Shown here: piece after piece, positions 1 to 10,405 of the stretch
Layout of the letters: each line of letters starts with the position of its first letter
How positions within the stretch are numbered: the stretch's first letter is position 1
Assembly (NCBI RefSeq): GCF_002575655.3
Contig: NC_053037.3
Span: forward strand, 141,619,207-141,683,206
Direction: 5' to 3'
DNA length: 64,000 nt
Origin: Aegilops tauschii subsp. strangulata
Lineage: Eukaryota; Streptophyta; Magnoliopsida; Poales; Poaceae
Notes under the pieces: model-generated
What the model saw: the letters and a program-made list of their open reading frames with translations, nothing else
The model's database searches: none
What the model was told of the DNA's origin: nothing
Made by a program: the position numbers and the translations under genes

Positions 1-130
1 CCACCCCTATCTTGTTTAGATCTGGAGAGGATGAGAGTGTGTGAATAGAGAAACCCTAGCAAGCAAGCACGGAGGCTCCGGCCTATATATACGTAGTGGG
101 GTAGTTTTCCTTTTTTACTCCATCAAAACA
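1..130 (-). promoter_or_regulatory. possible minus-strand promoter and 5' leader at window edge
   Basis: Read on the minus strand, a TATA box (TATATATAGG, plus positions 81-92) is followed about 30 bases later by a leader containing the telo-box-like word CTAGGGTTT (AAACCCTAG at plus 51-59). That word is frequent in 5' leaders of plant housekeeping and ribosomal-protein genes. The transcript would run left out of the window, so no coding exon can be seen. This is inference from spacing and motifs only. Confidence 0.35.
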
Positions 131-732
131 ATCGTTTAAAATTGTGTACTACGTGCCAGGTCGCCGTTTTTTTAGTTGTTGATTGTTTTTTGAGATAGCT
201 ACCCGCTTGTTCCAAGTGGTGTTACGGTGTGCTAGGTTGCACTTTGTATCGTTCAAGTCTGGTATAAGTCCCTCCATTAAATGAACAACCACCCCCTCGT
301 AAAAATTTTGAACAAGCCCATGGCTAAAATTATCGGAAACATGGGTTGCCCCAACATGCATTATTATTTATATTTTCTACTCCCTCCGTTCCTAAATATA
401 AGTCTTTCTATTAGGCACACCTAAGACAAGATTTTTTTATTAGTAGTGAACCCCACATGTCATAGACACAAAAAGTGTGGCGAGATTCCCTTAGGCAAGC
501 CAAAGTGTGTCTAACAATTTGAGCAACTCAAGTTAGGCAAGTGTGGCAAGTGCGGGAAAAATAATGTGGCAACATAAGACAAACATAGTCACAATCCAAA
601 CAACCCCGTAATTTTTTGTGACATGCATGAAAATTTGGTTAGTTAAATTTATAGTCAAAATTTGGCAAGGTGCATCAAATCAACACATGCAAGTATCAAA
701 AGGGAAGTCACGGCATGCATGCATGCGTTGTA
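131..732. other. gene-free stretch with MITE fragments
   Basis: No convincing gene. A 30 bp Stowaway-type end (CTCCCTCCGTTCC) lies at 380-410. Positions 482-600 look like a fragment of another short non-autonomous element (repeated GGCAAG/TGTGGC words). A 70-codon minus-strand frame at 149-361 shows no recognisable domain. Part of it, around 225-260, resembles words near 3,780 and 7,965, so it is probably repeat-derived. Confidence 0.4.
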
Positions 733-856
733 CTCCCTCCGTTTCCAAATATAAGTCTTTTTAGAGATTGCAACAAGTGACTACATACGAAGCAAAATAT
801 GTCTACATACATCCGTATGTTGTAGTCCATTTGAAATGTATACAAAGACTTATATC
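733..856. mobile_element. Stowaway-type MITE (Tc1/mariner), right end degraded
   Basis: Starts with CTCCCTCCGTTTCC directly after a TA dinucleotide. It continues with the standard internal words of the common Triticeae Stowaway family (tagagattgcaacaagtgac, then catccgtatgttgtagtcc) and ends near 856 in AAGACTTATAT. The matching right terminal inverted repeat and second TA are lost. Non-coding. Confidence 0.8.
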
Positions 857-951
857 TTGTGCAGTGCTTTGATGTGTCGCGTCAACTCGTACAAGACCGA
901 GAAGTTTGATTACTACAACGCCCTCTCCCTCGCGGACTGAGCTCCGGTGCC

Positions 952-1037
952 TTAACTGCACCTGCCTTTGGCTGCATGACAGGTGGGCCAACCACCTGTT
1001 GGGCCCACCTGTCATAGACGCAAAGGCAGGAGCAGTA
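952..1037. mobile_element. GC-rich foldback MITE
   Basis: Imperfect inverted repeat: TTAACTGCACCTGC at the left, GCAGGAGCAGTAA at the right, with an inner stem around GACAGGTGGGCC / GGCCCACCTGTC. The ends sit on TTA/TAA, which would fit the 3 bp target preference of PIF/Harbinger (Tourist-like) MITEs. A related copy is at 5,885-5,974. Confidence 0.55.
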
Positions 1038-2050
1038 AGTCAATGAAGTTGCATCCCTCCCTCGCGCATGAGCGTGGTGGCTGGCAGGACTAGTAGGAGC
1101 TTTCGCTACACGCTATCCCTCCCGCACAAGGTGGACGGACATGCAGCAGTGGATTCGATACTGTAGAAGTAGGAGTAACATCATTGTTCGTCTTCTCGAA
1201 GAGGCGAAGAGCCAAGCGCAACCCGAACGTGGCAGTTGCGAACGCTCGCGTGGTGCGGTGCCTTGGAGCACGCATATAGCCAGGCTCTTGCATGAGACAA
1301 AATTGCTATTTGAGCCCACTATTGTAGTACTAGTACTTGCTAGTATAGCCCTGTAAACCAGAAAGGAGTATTTGCCTTTCTATAGATTTCAACAAGTGAC
1401 TAGACTAGACCACGTGCAGTACTCCCTCCCTTCTGGTTTATAGGGCTCAAATCTCAGATCTCATCAACCAAGGCATTTTGCGATTGGAGGAATGTATCTT
1501 GTACTTTACAAAACTACCCTAATTAAACTCATGCATTAATTACGTAGTTCTCTCATTTTCCTCTCCGCCTTGGTCGCGGTGCACAATATTGAGCACTCCT
1601 ATATGACTAACCGCTCTATCTACATGCGGGACATCAAAGCATCCGGGCCCGCGTGCCATCCACCAATTCGCAGCGAGGTGCTACAGTCGAAACTCACCGT
1701 CTCCCCGGTGTGGCCTCCATGACCCGTCATATCACAAAACCCACACCTTTACCAGCAGTGGTAAAGTGGCCTCGAAGTTGGACTGGACGAAGCAACCATC
1801 ATTTCACTGGAACGCTCGTTGAAGCCCTTTCTCCCCTTTTTTGAAGAAAACCTCACTCCAGGCTACTCACTTCTGCCATTTTTCTTCTGTACCGACGAAG
1901 GAAAGGTGGGCAAATCAGTGATGCTGCTATATTTTCATTCCAAGAATCTTCTTTTTGCGAAGCACCGACCGATTCTCATAGCCTATTCTTTTCCCGTTTT
2001 CATTGCGATTGTGGTTTCCTTTTGTTTGCTTTTTGTTTGTCAGTTCATTG
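1038..2050. other. gene-free stretch; inverted Stowaway-like ends at 1,346-1,448
   Basis: Two copies of a Stowaway-like end face each other: AAACCAGAAAGGAGTA at about 1,357-1,372 and TACTCCCTCCCTTCTGGTTT at about 1,420-1,439. They enclose about 50 bases that include the word ATTTCAACAAGTGACTA, so this is probably a rearranged MITE. Nothing else in the stretch shows coding character; 1,560-2,050 is presumably upstream sequence of the gene that starts at 2,051. Confidence 0.4.
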
Positions 2051-2768
2051 ATGGATCCTGGAGCACTAGGCAAAGAGCTGCCGGCGGACAACCCACTGGA
2101 GACAGCGATCTCCAGGAAGCATGCACCGACCAACGAGTTGACCATGTTGGCGGGCCAACCCATGGAGACGAAGAACTCCAAGAAACAAGCACCAGCCAAA
2201 GAGTTGACGACGTTGGCGAACGAACTCCTCAAAGAAAGTTGGAAGAACAGCAAGGGCCCCACCGTGCCTACCCCAGAAACTCTGATGGCCACCTATGCGA
2301 GGCTCAAGGCCGAGTTTGAGGAGATAGTCGCTGTTGAGAAGCAGTATTCCCCTGACAAGGTGATGGCCCCCATCGAGGAGGAGGAGATGGCCCCCGGAGG
2401 GATGGGATCCCCCGGTGAGCTGCACAAGGTAAAAAATAATGGCTAATTACCATAGTTGTGGTTTTTGATTATTTGCAATGTGCTTGCTAATATGTTAGGG
2501 TTGTGCAGGTGCCGTGGACGTCCTTGATGATTCCGATGTCGTGGCCCGTCCTGTGGACAACGCCCCATAGATCGTTTTCGATGTCGCGGTCCGTCCTGTT
2601 GGCATCGCCCCAGAGATCGATTCCGATGCCGCTGTCCATCCTGTGGACATCGCCCCAGAGATCGATTCCGATGTCGTGGTCAGTCCTGTGGACATCGCCC
2701 CAGAGATTGATTCCCATGCCGCTATCCGTGCTGTGGTCATTGCCCGAGAGATCGATGACAAGAAATAG
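2051..2768 (+). pseudogene. two-exon gene of unknown function with premature stop
   Basis: I do not recognise the family. Exon 1 is 2,051-2,414 and ends at a strong donor (G|GTGAGC). The acceptor TTGTGCAG ends at 2,508 and exon 2 runs from 2,509. This splice keeps one frame open into a set of five 15-residue repeats (type DVVVSPVDIAPEIDS). In the first repeat the frame is cut by TAG at 2,568-2,570, where the other repeats have GAG. Without that stop the frame would end at 2,766-2,768. The exon 1 product is hydrophilic and lysine/glutamate-rich. It contains two copies of an approximately 24-residue unit ending in KELTTLA or NELTMLA. The start at 2,051 is chosen because upstream codons in the same frame read as leader-like hydrophobic sequence. 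The product could be a truncated 141-residue protein or a pseudogene. The correct splice is inference. Confidence 0.5.
2533..2757 (+). repeat. 45-bp tandem repeat, five units, in frame with a coding exon
   Basis: Five head-to-tail units of exactly 45 bp begin at 2,533, 2,578, 2,623, 2,668 and 2,713. Each carries GCCCCAGAGAT or a one-base variant. Because 45 is a multiple of three, the array keeps frame and encodes a 15-residue repeat in exon 2 of the gene at 2,051-2,768. Confidence 0.9.
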
Positions 2769-3955
2769 TTGGTCGCGCTAATCCTTCAGGGTAGTTTGCA
2801 TTGCCCTGTGTTTAATTACCAGAACGATGCATGTTATCAAGCCATCTTAGGGCTAGTGCACTGTCTTGTGTGGGCGGTACTTGCTACTTTTGTTTGATAG
2901 TGAATCATGCGAACCCTCTTCGAGTTATGGAAACAGATGTATCCTCACCAGCTTTTGATGTAATATATGACACGCTTAGATGTAAGTTTGAACTGTTTAT
3001 CATATCAGCAGGGCTTGTTTGATGATTCTTGGTGTTAGTAGGCTAGCTACTGTGCGAGCTATAGTACTTGCAAAACACTCACCGAAGAGAAACGTTGGTG
3101 CCGATGAGCTCGTGGTACGCTTATACATATCCGTCGTCGATCGGCCAATAGCCCAAGCTCCTAAAATTGTAGGCTTAGTCGACACAGATACATTCAGGCC
3201 TCATTTGGTTCATAGGGTAGGAAAATCGTAGCAAAAGTACAGAGACATACAACAGAAAATCATAGTAGTACAGAGACGTACTCCCTCCATTCCAAAATAG
3301 ATGACCTATAGGCTGGCTAGTTTGGCCTAGTGGTTTTTTTTAGGATGGCCTAGTGGGTTTCAGTGATATGACGTGGTACATTGCCGTCCAGTCTTCGCGT
3401 GTGGTAGCAGTATTGCGGGTACAGTAAGTTTTCTTGAAGAAGCAGAATTCAACGAAGTCATGATGGTTCCTTCGTCCGACCAACTTACAGTGGGAAAGGT
3501 TGGGCCTGCGATACGACCGGGTTAGACCAGGATAATTTTTTCAAAAAAATAGTATCACTGCTGATTTATATTTATTTTTGATTTCTGATGAATGCTAGCG
3601 TTTCAACTCTTACGACGAAGAGTGCCAAACACGGCACGTGCTGGATGTCCCACACGTCAGCAAAAGGAGTGGGACATGAACAGCGTGGTAGAGCCCAACG
3701 CAAAAAAAACAACGTGGTAGAGCGTCTCCACTTCTTCCACTTTTGGGTCAGAGACCACACGTAGTAGTACTAGTGGTATGAACGATACAAAGTGCGACCT
3801 GGAGAGAAAGACACGTCTAGTTGGAAGGTCTCGGGGCATACACATAAACAAATATAAAAGCTAATATGTGCCTCCAACTAATATAGTAGTAGTAGAGTAC
3901 TTAGGCACGTACTCCATAACATCACCGTGCATTGCACGTACAACATTTAGTGGTA
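2769..3955. other. gene-free stretch with MITE fragments and first copy of a local duplication
   Basis: Contains an end fragment of a GGCCTCATTTGGTTCATAGG-type MITE near 3,196-3,225 (fuller copy at 7,340-7,473) and a Stowaway-like start CTCCCTCCATTCCAAAATAG near 3,282. From about 3,405 it is similar to 7,490-8,140. No protein-coding signal is evident. Confidence 0.45.
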
Positions 3956-4310
3956 CTCCCTCCGTTCCAAATTACTCGTCGTGGTTTTAGTTCAAATTTG
4001 AACTAAAACCACGACGAGTAATTTGGAACAGAGGGAGTACATAGTAAGAGACAAATGCCGCCCAAGAGTTCCCTTCTCGGCCCACTTTTGGGTGTTTGGT
4101 AGAGTGTATGGAGGGTGCATGAGTCCACACTAGTTTAGCACAAAATACACTAGAAGCATGCATGAAGAAAGCATGCATGAAGAGGGGTGTTGAGTTGAGC
4201 ATGCATGAAGAGGGAACAACTATGCTGAGACGAGAACGCAACCAAACACACCCTATATGCCACGCATGTTCATACCATTTGTGCCTTTCTACTTCACTTA
4301 CTCCGGACTC
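3405..4310 (+). repeat. local duplication, copy 1
   Basis: Shares long, diverged blocks in the same order and orientation with 7,490-8,215. Both hold GAATTCAACGAAGTCATGAT, CCAAACACGGCACGTGCTGG (one small indel) and a block ending in TTTGTGCCTTTCTACTTCAC. A Stowaway MITE (3,956-4,037) is present only in this copy, so it inserted after the duplication or was lost from the other. No gene inside. Confidence 0.75.
3956..4037. mobile_element. complete palindromic Stowaway MITE, 82 bp
   Basis: Near-perfect palindrome from CTCCCTCCGTTCCAAATTAC to GTAATTTGGAACAGAGGGAG, flanked on both sides by TA, the Tc1/mariner target duplication. The two arms match except for one base near the right end. The fold centres on TTCAAATTTGAA at about 3,991-4,002. 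Non-autonomous; mobilised in trans by mariner-like transposases in grasses. Confidence 0.92.
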
Positions 4311-5884
4311 CCCCATGGCCCACCTCACATTATCACCATATATATTTCTTGGAGTCCGTGTGCGGCAGGCAGGCGATCTCTTCTCCCTCCCCCGTCTCTC
4401 TCTTCTCAGCCGATGCCCGCCGAGCAATTAGATTTCGGCTATCGACGGTTTATTCAATTGTAGTCCCACATGTTAGTGAAAATGCGAGACAACGCGTGCC
4501 CCCTCTGGTGAGCGGCGTGCGAGCCGGACTGTCGGGGGTGCGACGTGTACGAGTCGTAAGTGTGCTGCCTTTTCCTTTTGAACTTGCAAAGCGTAACATT
4601 TTCATGCGATCGATCATAGAAATCCAGAACAAAATGATGAGGGCGGTGCTTTCCCGCGTGTTAGGCGGGCTAGTTTGAGTGATATGACGTGCTACAATGC
4701 CGTCCACTTGCTCCATTTTTATGTAAGCAAGAGTCTACACTCTTACGTGGGAGGAGTGCGAAACACGGCGGGTCTGATTTTGATCGAGGGAAAACTGTTC
4801 CCTGCGAAATAATGGAGCACTGTTAGCGATTATAGCATGATAATTAGGGCATCTCCAGCGCTGGCCCTCAAATTTACACCGGCATCTGTTCGAGGACACT
4901 GATGGATGCCATCCAATGCTGCCCGCATACCTTTTGACAACTATATGAACTAACCGGACAAAATTCGTGCAAACAAAGCAAATTTCAAATTAACTGGATG
5001 AAATTCATTACATTTCGAAAACTTTTCCTATAAACTGGACGAAATTCATTACATATTTCGCACAGACCATACTAAAACCTACTGTAAACCTAATCTAAAC
5101 GATCACCTGCGCCCGACCACCATGTCCGGCCATGAACCTGAGAAAGCCGGCTATTGCCTTTGCCTCCTCCTCATCCGCCTCAATAACCTCCTCCTTTGGA
5201 GCACAAGGTTCTGAAGATTTCCACCTCCACGTCGCCGTCAAGCCGCTAATCGACCGCCGATGTTTATCCTACCAAGCTTGGCATCGACTGAGTGGAGGAG
5301 CGGTGGCCCTCTTGGGAACAGAGCGGCGGCGACCTACCGTGTACTACTCTTCCTCGCTGTCGGCTGCGCCCGCACACGCGCGCCGGCTTCGTGGTCGTGG
5401 CGGTGGAGGGCGGACGGGGGGAGCCAGCGATCTCCTTCGTCTGCTCCTGCGACAGTACGTCCAAGAGAGCTTTGGAGCGGGGCCGCCGATGTCCTTCGTC
5501 TGTTCCTGTGACAGTACGTCCAAGAGAGCTTTGGAGTGCCAGGAGGCCATGGTTGGAGTGGTGCCGACAGAAGGAAGGGACTAGAGGAGAATCAGTGTGG
5601 GTCTTTGGCTATGGCTGGGAGCTGGGGCTCAAGTTAATATTGCGGGCGAATGGCAATGAGCCGCGGCAGACGGATGGACGGCTGGCGCCGGAGTAGGTTC
5701 ATCGGCAACCGCGTGTCATTAATGCGGGCGGCAGACGGAAGGATAGTCGTGGTGTCGTTAACACGGAACAGTCGCTTGCACCAGGATGCCGCGCGGGTGG
5801 TGCTCTCTCGGCCGTCGCGCTGATGCAATGCCGGCGCCAGTGAGAGGTCGCGTCGGGCGTGAATGCGGACGCTGCTTCAGTGAC
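4311..5884. other. gene-free stretch; diverged repeats, no supported gene
   Basis: Positions 4,330-4,500 resemble 8,568-8,720 (a weaker continuation of the local duplication). Positions 4,655-4,760 repeat words also seen at 3,315-3,620. GGGCATCTCCAGCGCTGGCC near 4,849 looks like the end of a short DNA transposon. GC-rich 5,100-5,700 has overlapping open frames on both strands without domains. It contains a direct repeat of about 58 bp (around 5,430-5,478 and 5,489-5,537, sharing CAGTACGTCCAAGAGAGCTT). I do not call a gene here. Confidence 0.4.
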
Positions 5885-5974
5885 TTAACCGCAGGTGCGT
5901 TGTATCACTGACATGTGGGCCCAACGGGCATCTGGCCCGCATGTCAGTGACACACCAACTGCACCTGCAGTTAA
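5885..5974. mobile_element. GC-rich foldback MITE, second copy
   Basis: Inverted repeat with ends TTAACCGCAGGTGC and GCACCTGCAGTTAA and inner arms CACTGACATGTGGGCC and GGCCCGCATGTCAGTG. TTAA at both outer edges fits insertion into a TTA/TAA target. Related to 952-1,037. The inner arm word CACTGACATG also occurs near 63,218. Confidence 0.6.
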
Positions 5975-6833
5975 GGCTAGTGAATGCGGCATTGACATTC
6001 TGGAGAGACGGTGATCGTTTCAGGCGGGAAGCACGTGCTAGCGATGGAAGGGGTTTTGGTAGGCCAGGGCGGTCATACGCTGGCGTGGTGGTAAAATGTG
6101 AACTCATGGATGATGAGCCTTTGAAGTGTATGCGGCACGTATTGACAACCAGGCGTCCATGCAACTGCTCTTGTCGCCAGCTAGCCTTCGACGACCACCA
6201 TTAGACACCACACAACCATGCATAACTTACGAATAATGGACGAATCGATCAGACACACACTCGTGTGCAGTGGCACTATGATCGCTTGCTCACGATAGTA
6301 CATACTCCGCACCATAGTACCCTCTCTAACTAGGTTGTTTTATAGATTGTCGTTGTGATGGACGATATACATGAGCAAGGCGCCGAGTCACGAGTATGAC
6401 CGTTGGTGTCGAGCCAGGTGAATACATGCTCGGTATTCGCGGAGGCCTCCAGCAAACGTCTAAACAGTAATGTCACATACGCATAATTTTGGTTTTTATT
6501 TCTTTCTCCACTGACAGGTAGGCCCGCATAGATAGATAGATAAAGAACACGAGCTGATGAGGCGCATGCGGACTATTTGACTGGTCAACCAGACAAATAC
6601 GAAGCTATACGCTGAGCCAGTGACCGTATAATCACCATATCTCGTATACAATGATCAAAGTGAGCTATCAAGAAAAGTTCAATGACCGCCAATGCATTTT
6701 ACTCGGTAATAAATGACCATGATTGAAGGGGAATCCAAATTTCCTTCGTCTTCTGTCCTTGAGCTCTTGACAAACCAATGCACTCTACGGTTGTCCAGCC
6801 ACTCCACCCCAGAGCTGTCACCAAGCGTCGTTA
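5975..6833. other. gene-free stretch
   Basis: Positions 5,780-6,050 (outside the MITE) are related to 9,160-9,330; both carry GTGAGAGGTCGC and a GGCGGGAAGC/CGCGGGAAGC word. Around 6,575-6,710 there is sequence distantly similar, in inverted orientation, to 33,900-34,060. No promoter or coding signal that I can support. Confidence 0.35.
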
Positions 6834-7220
6834 ATGCCACTGTGCCGCACACTAACCGGTAAGGAAGCGATGGCATCCTGCCGCGCCGAGTTCCTCGCCG
6901 CCCACGACCGCACACAGAATGGTAGGGAAGCGGTGGCATCCCGCCGTGCCGAGTTCATCGCCGCTCGCGACCTCACACCTATGTGGGCGGAATTTGAAGC
7001 TGCCAAGGCCGAATGGGCGGTAGAGCAAGAGGCGGCCAAAGCCGCACAGAGGGAGCGGAAAAGTCAAAAAGCACTCAGGAAAAGAGAGGCCCGCCGCCGC
7101 AAGAAAGAAGAGGACGCACGTGCTGCTGCGGAGATGTCGGCGAAGATCCAAGCACGGTGGGATGTCGCCGACAAAGCCGGGAAGGAGAATGACGGCGTCT
7201 GGCCAACATGTGAGAAGTAG
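6834..7220 (+). CDS. small charged ORF of unknown function
   Basis: A 128-codon frame from ATG at 6,834 to TAG at 7,218-7,220. I do not recognise the family. The N-terminal part holds two tandem copies of about 23 residues (type EAMASCRAEFLAAHD). The C-terminal half is an alanine/lysine/arginine/glutamate-rich stretch (about residues 60-110) that should form a single long charged helix or coiled coil, including a basic run KREARRRKKEE. The first methionine has no supporting context, and an internal ATG at 6,870 is equally possible. Base composition (high GC at third positions) is higher than in the AT-richer flanks, as in grass coding sequence. It may be a gene fragment carried by a repeat rather than a whole gene. 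Confidence 0.35.
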   Translation: MPLCRTLTGKEAMASCRAEFLAAHDRTQNGREAVASRRAEFIAARDLTPMWAEFEAAKAEWAVEQEAAKAAQRERKSQKALRKREARRRKKEEDARAAAEMSAKIQARWDVADKAGKENDGVWPTCEK

Positions 7221-7489
7221 TAGTACTAGTAGTTAGTGTGTGTGTGTGTGTGTCGCCCGTACGTTTGTTTAATTAATTACGAGCATGTACCAGTACTACT
7301 AGTTACTACTGTAGTTTTTAGAGCAAATTACCAGTACATTAGCCTAGACTCAATGGAAAAATTCCTATCCTATGCATCAAATGGCATCTCTTTCTCTATA
7401 GGAATTGAGATGCATGTCATCTCACTTCCTATGATTTTCATATTCCTATAAAATTCCTATCCTATGAACCAAAGGAGGCCTCTACTGGA
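7221..7489. other. TG microsatellite and MITE (7,340-7,473)
   Basis: A short (TG)8 run lies at 7,236-7,252. Positions 7,340-7,473 belong to a MITE family with end word CTATGAACCAAAGGAGGCCT. Internal words AATTCCTATCCTATG occur in both orientations, so it can fold back. Its left end is degraded. The reverse of the same end is seen at 3,196-3,225. Confidence 0.5.
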
Positions 7490-8215
7490 GTAACTACTGT
7501 AGCTAGCAGTACTGCTGGTACAGTAGTTTTCTTCAAGAAGCGGAATTCAACGAAGTCATGATGGTTCCTTCGTCCGAGAAACTTCGCAGTGGGTAAGGTT
7601 GGGCCTGTGATTTGACGGCTCATTAGTAATTACTGCGGCGCGATGACCTGGGTGACTCTCCCTTGGAGTTCTGCGGGCATGGCAAGTGGACCAGGATGGT
7701 CGACGTCCCACATGTTGGCGAGCGGAAGTATTCTTTCCGATATCGAGGAGCAAGGAAACCGCGTGGAATAGTATCACTAGTGATTTATATTTATTTTTTA
7801 TTTCTAATGAATGCTAGCGTTTCAACTCTTACGACGAAGGAGTGCCAAACACACGGCACGTGCTGGATGTCCCACACGTCAGCGAAAGGAGTGGGACATG
7901 AAGCTAGAGCGTCTCCACTTCTGGGTCGGAGACCACTCGTAGTAGTACTACTGTACTAGTGGTATGAACGATACAAAGTGCGACCCGGAGAGAAAGACAC
8001 GTCTAGTTGGAAGGTCTCGGGGCATACACGTAAACAAATATAAAACCTAATATGTGCCTCCAATTAATATAGTAGTAGTAGAGTACTTAGTCACGTACTC
8101 CATAACATCACCGGGCATTGCACGTACAACATTTAGTGGTAGTAAGAGACAAGTGCCTATATGCCACGCATGTTCATACTATTTGTGCCTTTCTACTTCA
8201 CTTACTGCGCTACAT
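7490..8215 (+). repeat. local duplication, copy 2
   Basis: Diverged second copy of 3,405-4,310, same orientation and order, about 4.1 kb downstream. It carries an extra piece at about 7,620-7,770 absent from copy 1 and lacks the 82 bp Stowaway MITE. No gene inside. Confidence 0.75.
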
Positions 8216-9943
8216 TACACAGGTTCGCACGTCCACTAGTGGGTACATGTCCGCCTCGTAGTTCCAGTCCCACGTGTTCTTCATATAGATGGAAGGATCC
8301 TTGCATGACACGTGCACCTTGATGCTAGATGTCTCACGTGTTGGCAAAAGGATGAACAAAGCTCACGTAAAAAAATAGAGTGAAAGAACATAGATTCCCG
8401 ACGACCGAGAAGGAGCAAGGAACCTCGTGGTGGAGCGTCTGCACTCATAATATTTATATTATTCAGCGATATAAAATCAACCAATCATCTCCACAGTGGA
8501 CTGGAAGATTACGAAACACGGCAGCCCAGTGTAGTTACATCATACTAGTACATGGCTAACCCACGCTATCACCATATTTCTTGGCTTCCGTGTGACACCC
8601 ATCTCTAGTAATCCAGCAGCCCGTATCGCTTCTCCCTCCTCGTCTCTCTCAAAGTGCGCCGGGCTGGCGTTTTTGCCGTCTATTAAGGTCGGTTAACTCA
8701 TCACATGTTAGCGACATGCCAAGAGCATTCTAAAAAAAATTCCTTTCACGTTCCGTTTTCAAAAAGAAAAAAATCCTTTCAGTACGAATTTGACTGTATG
8801 CTTTGAGCACCTTGCATGTCCTATACTGCTCCTGTTTGGATACTCTAACTTAGCTAGAGGTTAGACTAACTCATGACTAACCTTGAACTAACTGTAGCCA
8901 AAGAGGTGTTTGGGTGACAGGGTTAGATTGACTATAAATGCACTTGATGGAGAGAGAAAAGTGTTTTTTCAGTGGTCCCAGTGAGAACTATCTCCAGTTA
9001 GCACCTCTTGGGTGGGATAGTTTTCTTGGTGGGTTCGGTGCAACTTGCTCCAATTTAAACCCTCATGCTTGGATACTTTAGGGCTATTTGAGCTCCAACT
9101 AGCTCAAACTAACTCTAACCCATGGATCCAAATAGGGCCTATGGCAGCCTCGATGCGGAGCAGTCGCGTGCACCGGGAAGCGGCGCTCTCTAGGCCGTCG
9201 CGCCGCTTCAAAGCCGACGCTAGTGAGAGGTCGCCTCCGCTCTGGCCGGGCATTAATGCAGCACTGACGCTCCAGGGCGACGCTGACCGTTTCACGCGGG
9301 AAGCGCGCACTGGCAAGGGAGTATAGGTTTTGAACCGTTTCAGGTGTAGTACTGGTAGTTTGCAAAACTACTCAATTATTGCACTCAGTTTCCTAAGATA
9401 TTGTGGTAAAAAACGTTACTCCACAGCCCGCTTCCCTTCTCCTTCCTCTTCCACCGCCCGCGGGAAGCGACCGGTCAACCCTTATATAGGAGTGCTAGCA
9501 CAAAAAGATGCATGCATGACCACTAAAATTTCCAGATAAAGCGCCGCTCCGGCGGGAGTATGGCGTATGTTGTTACCTTCGGCCGGGCCATGGCTACCGG
9601 GGGACGGCGACCAGAGAAGAGGCGGCGGGAGGGGAATGAATGCAGCTACTGTTTGGGTTCGCCGTCTGGCTTAAATAAATGCGCAGCATCACGTGTACCC
9701 GCGGGTGCACAAATTGTAACATACGTGTCTGCTTAAGTGGGCATCACGTAACTGGTGTGTGTGTGTGAGATTCTGAGAGACAGAGTGCGTGTGTGCGACT
9801 CTACTCTTCGGACATGTACTCAACCTTTTGCACCGGGATATAAGTATAATGGTATTTAATTTAGCTAGTGATTTACGTGGCCATGTTAACGTGGTTGTGT
9901 AAAAAAATGTCACTTCCTACTCGTGATTTGCGTTATATAATTA
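8216..9943. other. gene-free stretch with MITE at 8,831-9,140
   Basis: Positions 8,831-9,140 carry the end word CCTGTTTGGATACTCTAA and a right end ATCCAAATAGGGCC, matching the MITE family of 29,829-29,943. The element here is longer and may be two nested copies, as TTGGATACTTTAGGG recurs at about 9,070. Positions 9,160-9,330 are similar to 5,780-6,050. 9,330-9,943 shows nothing I can name. Confidence 0.45.
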
Positions 9944-10405
9944 CAAGCAATATGCTCGTGCATTGCATGGAACATCAATATGCATTTTTTTTATAAAACA
10001 CCTGTTGTGATTTACCCATGCACGAGTAATCCCATGTGTAAAAACTAATGATATTTCGAGAATCTTATCAGAAAACTGGTATCTCGAGAATGTCATCGAA
10101 AAAATGAAAGATGAGAGATAAGGTGAGGAGGAGTGGAGCATGGTGGTGACTGGTGATCGGAATGGGCGGAGGCATGGGGATGGACGGCGCCGGCAGGCGG
10201 CAGCGGCCACCATGCTAGATTGTTCCAGAGACTTTCTTTTTTAATTGCTCAGCAATGAGGTAGTGGGAGATAAGGATGTGGAGATAGGTGCGGGTATCTT
10301 TTGTAAAATTATCATAGTTTGCTTTCTATCCGTCAGATATAGATCAGACGGTCTATATTACAAGATGGTAGGCACACCATCATCGCCAACTCGGTTTTTT
10401 ATAAG
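9944..10405 (-). mobile_element. short non-autonomous Helitron-like element, minus orientation
   Basis: Read on the minus strand it starts near 10,405 with CTTATAAAAAACCGAGTTGG and ends near 9,944 in a GCAATGCACGAGCATATTG stretch followed by CTTG. The 5' words and the hairpin-then-CTRR-like 3' end match the element at 28,100-28,524, which is in the opposite orientation. The last four bases deviate from the canonical CTAG/CTRR Helitron end. No Rep/helicase coding. Confidence 0.55.

Noticed and set aside
3930..3955. Helitron 3' end (CGTGCATTGCACG hairpin)
   Set aside because: The hairpin is not followed by CTRR; the same sequence at about 8,110 is explained by the local duplication.
5132..5696. 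Overlapping 130-150 codon plus-strand frames
   Set aside because: Three frames are open at once because of GC-rich sequence and a local direct repeat; no domain, splice or promoter support.
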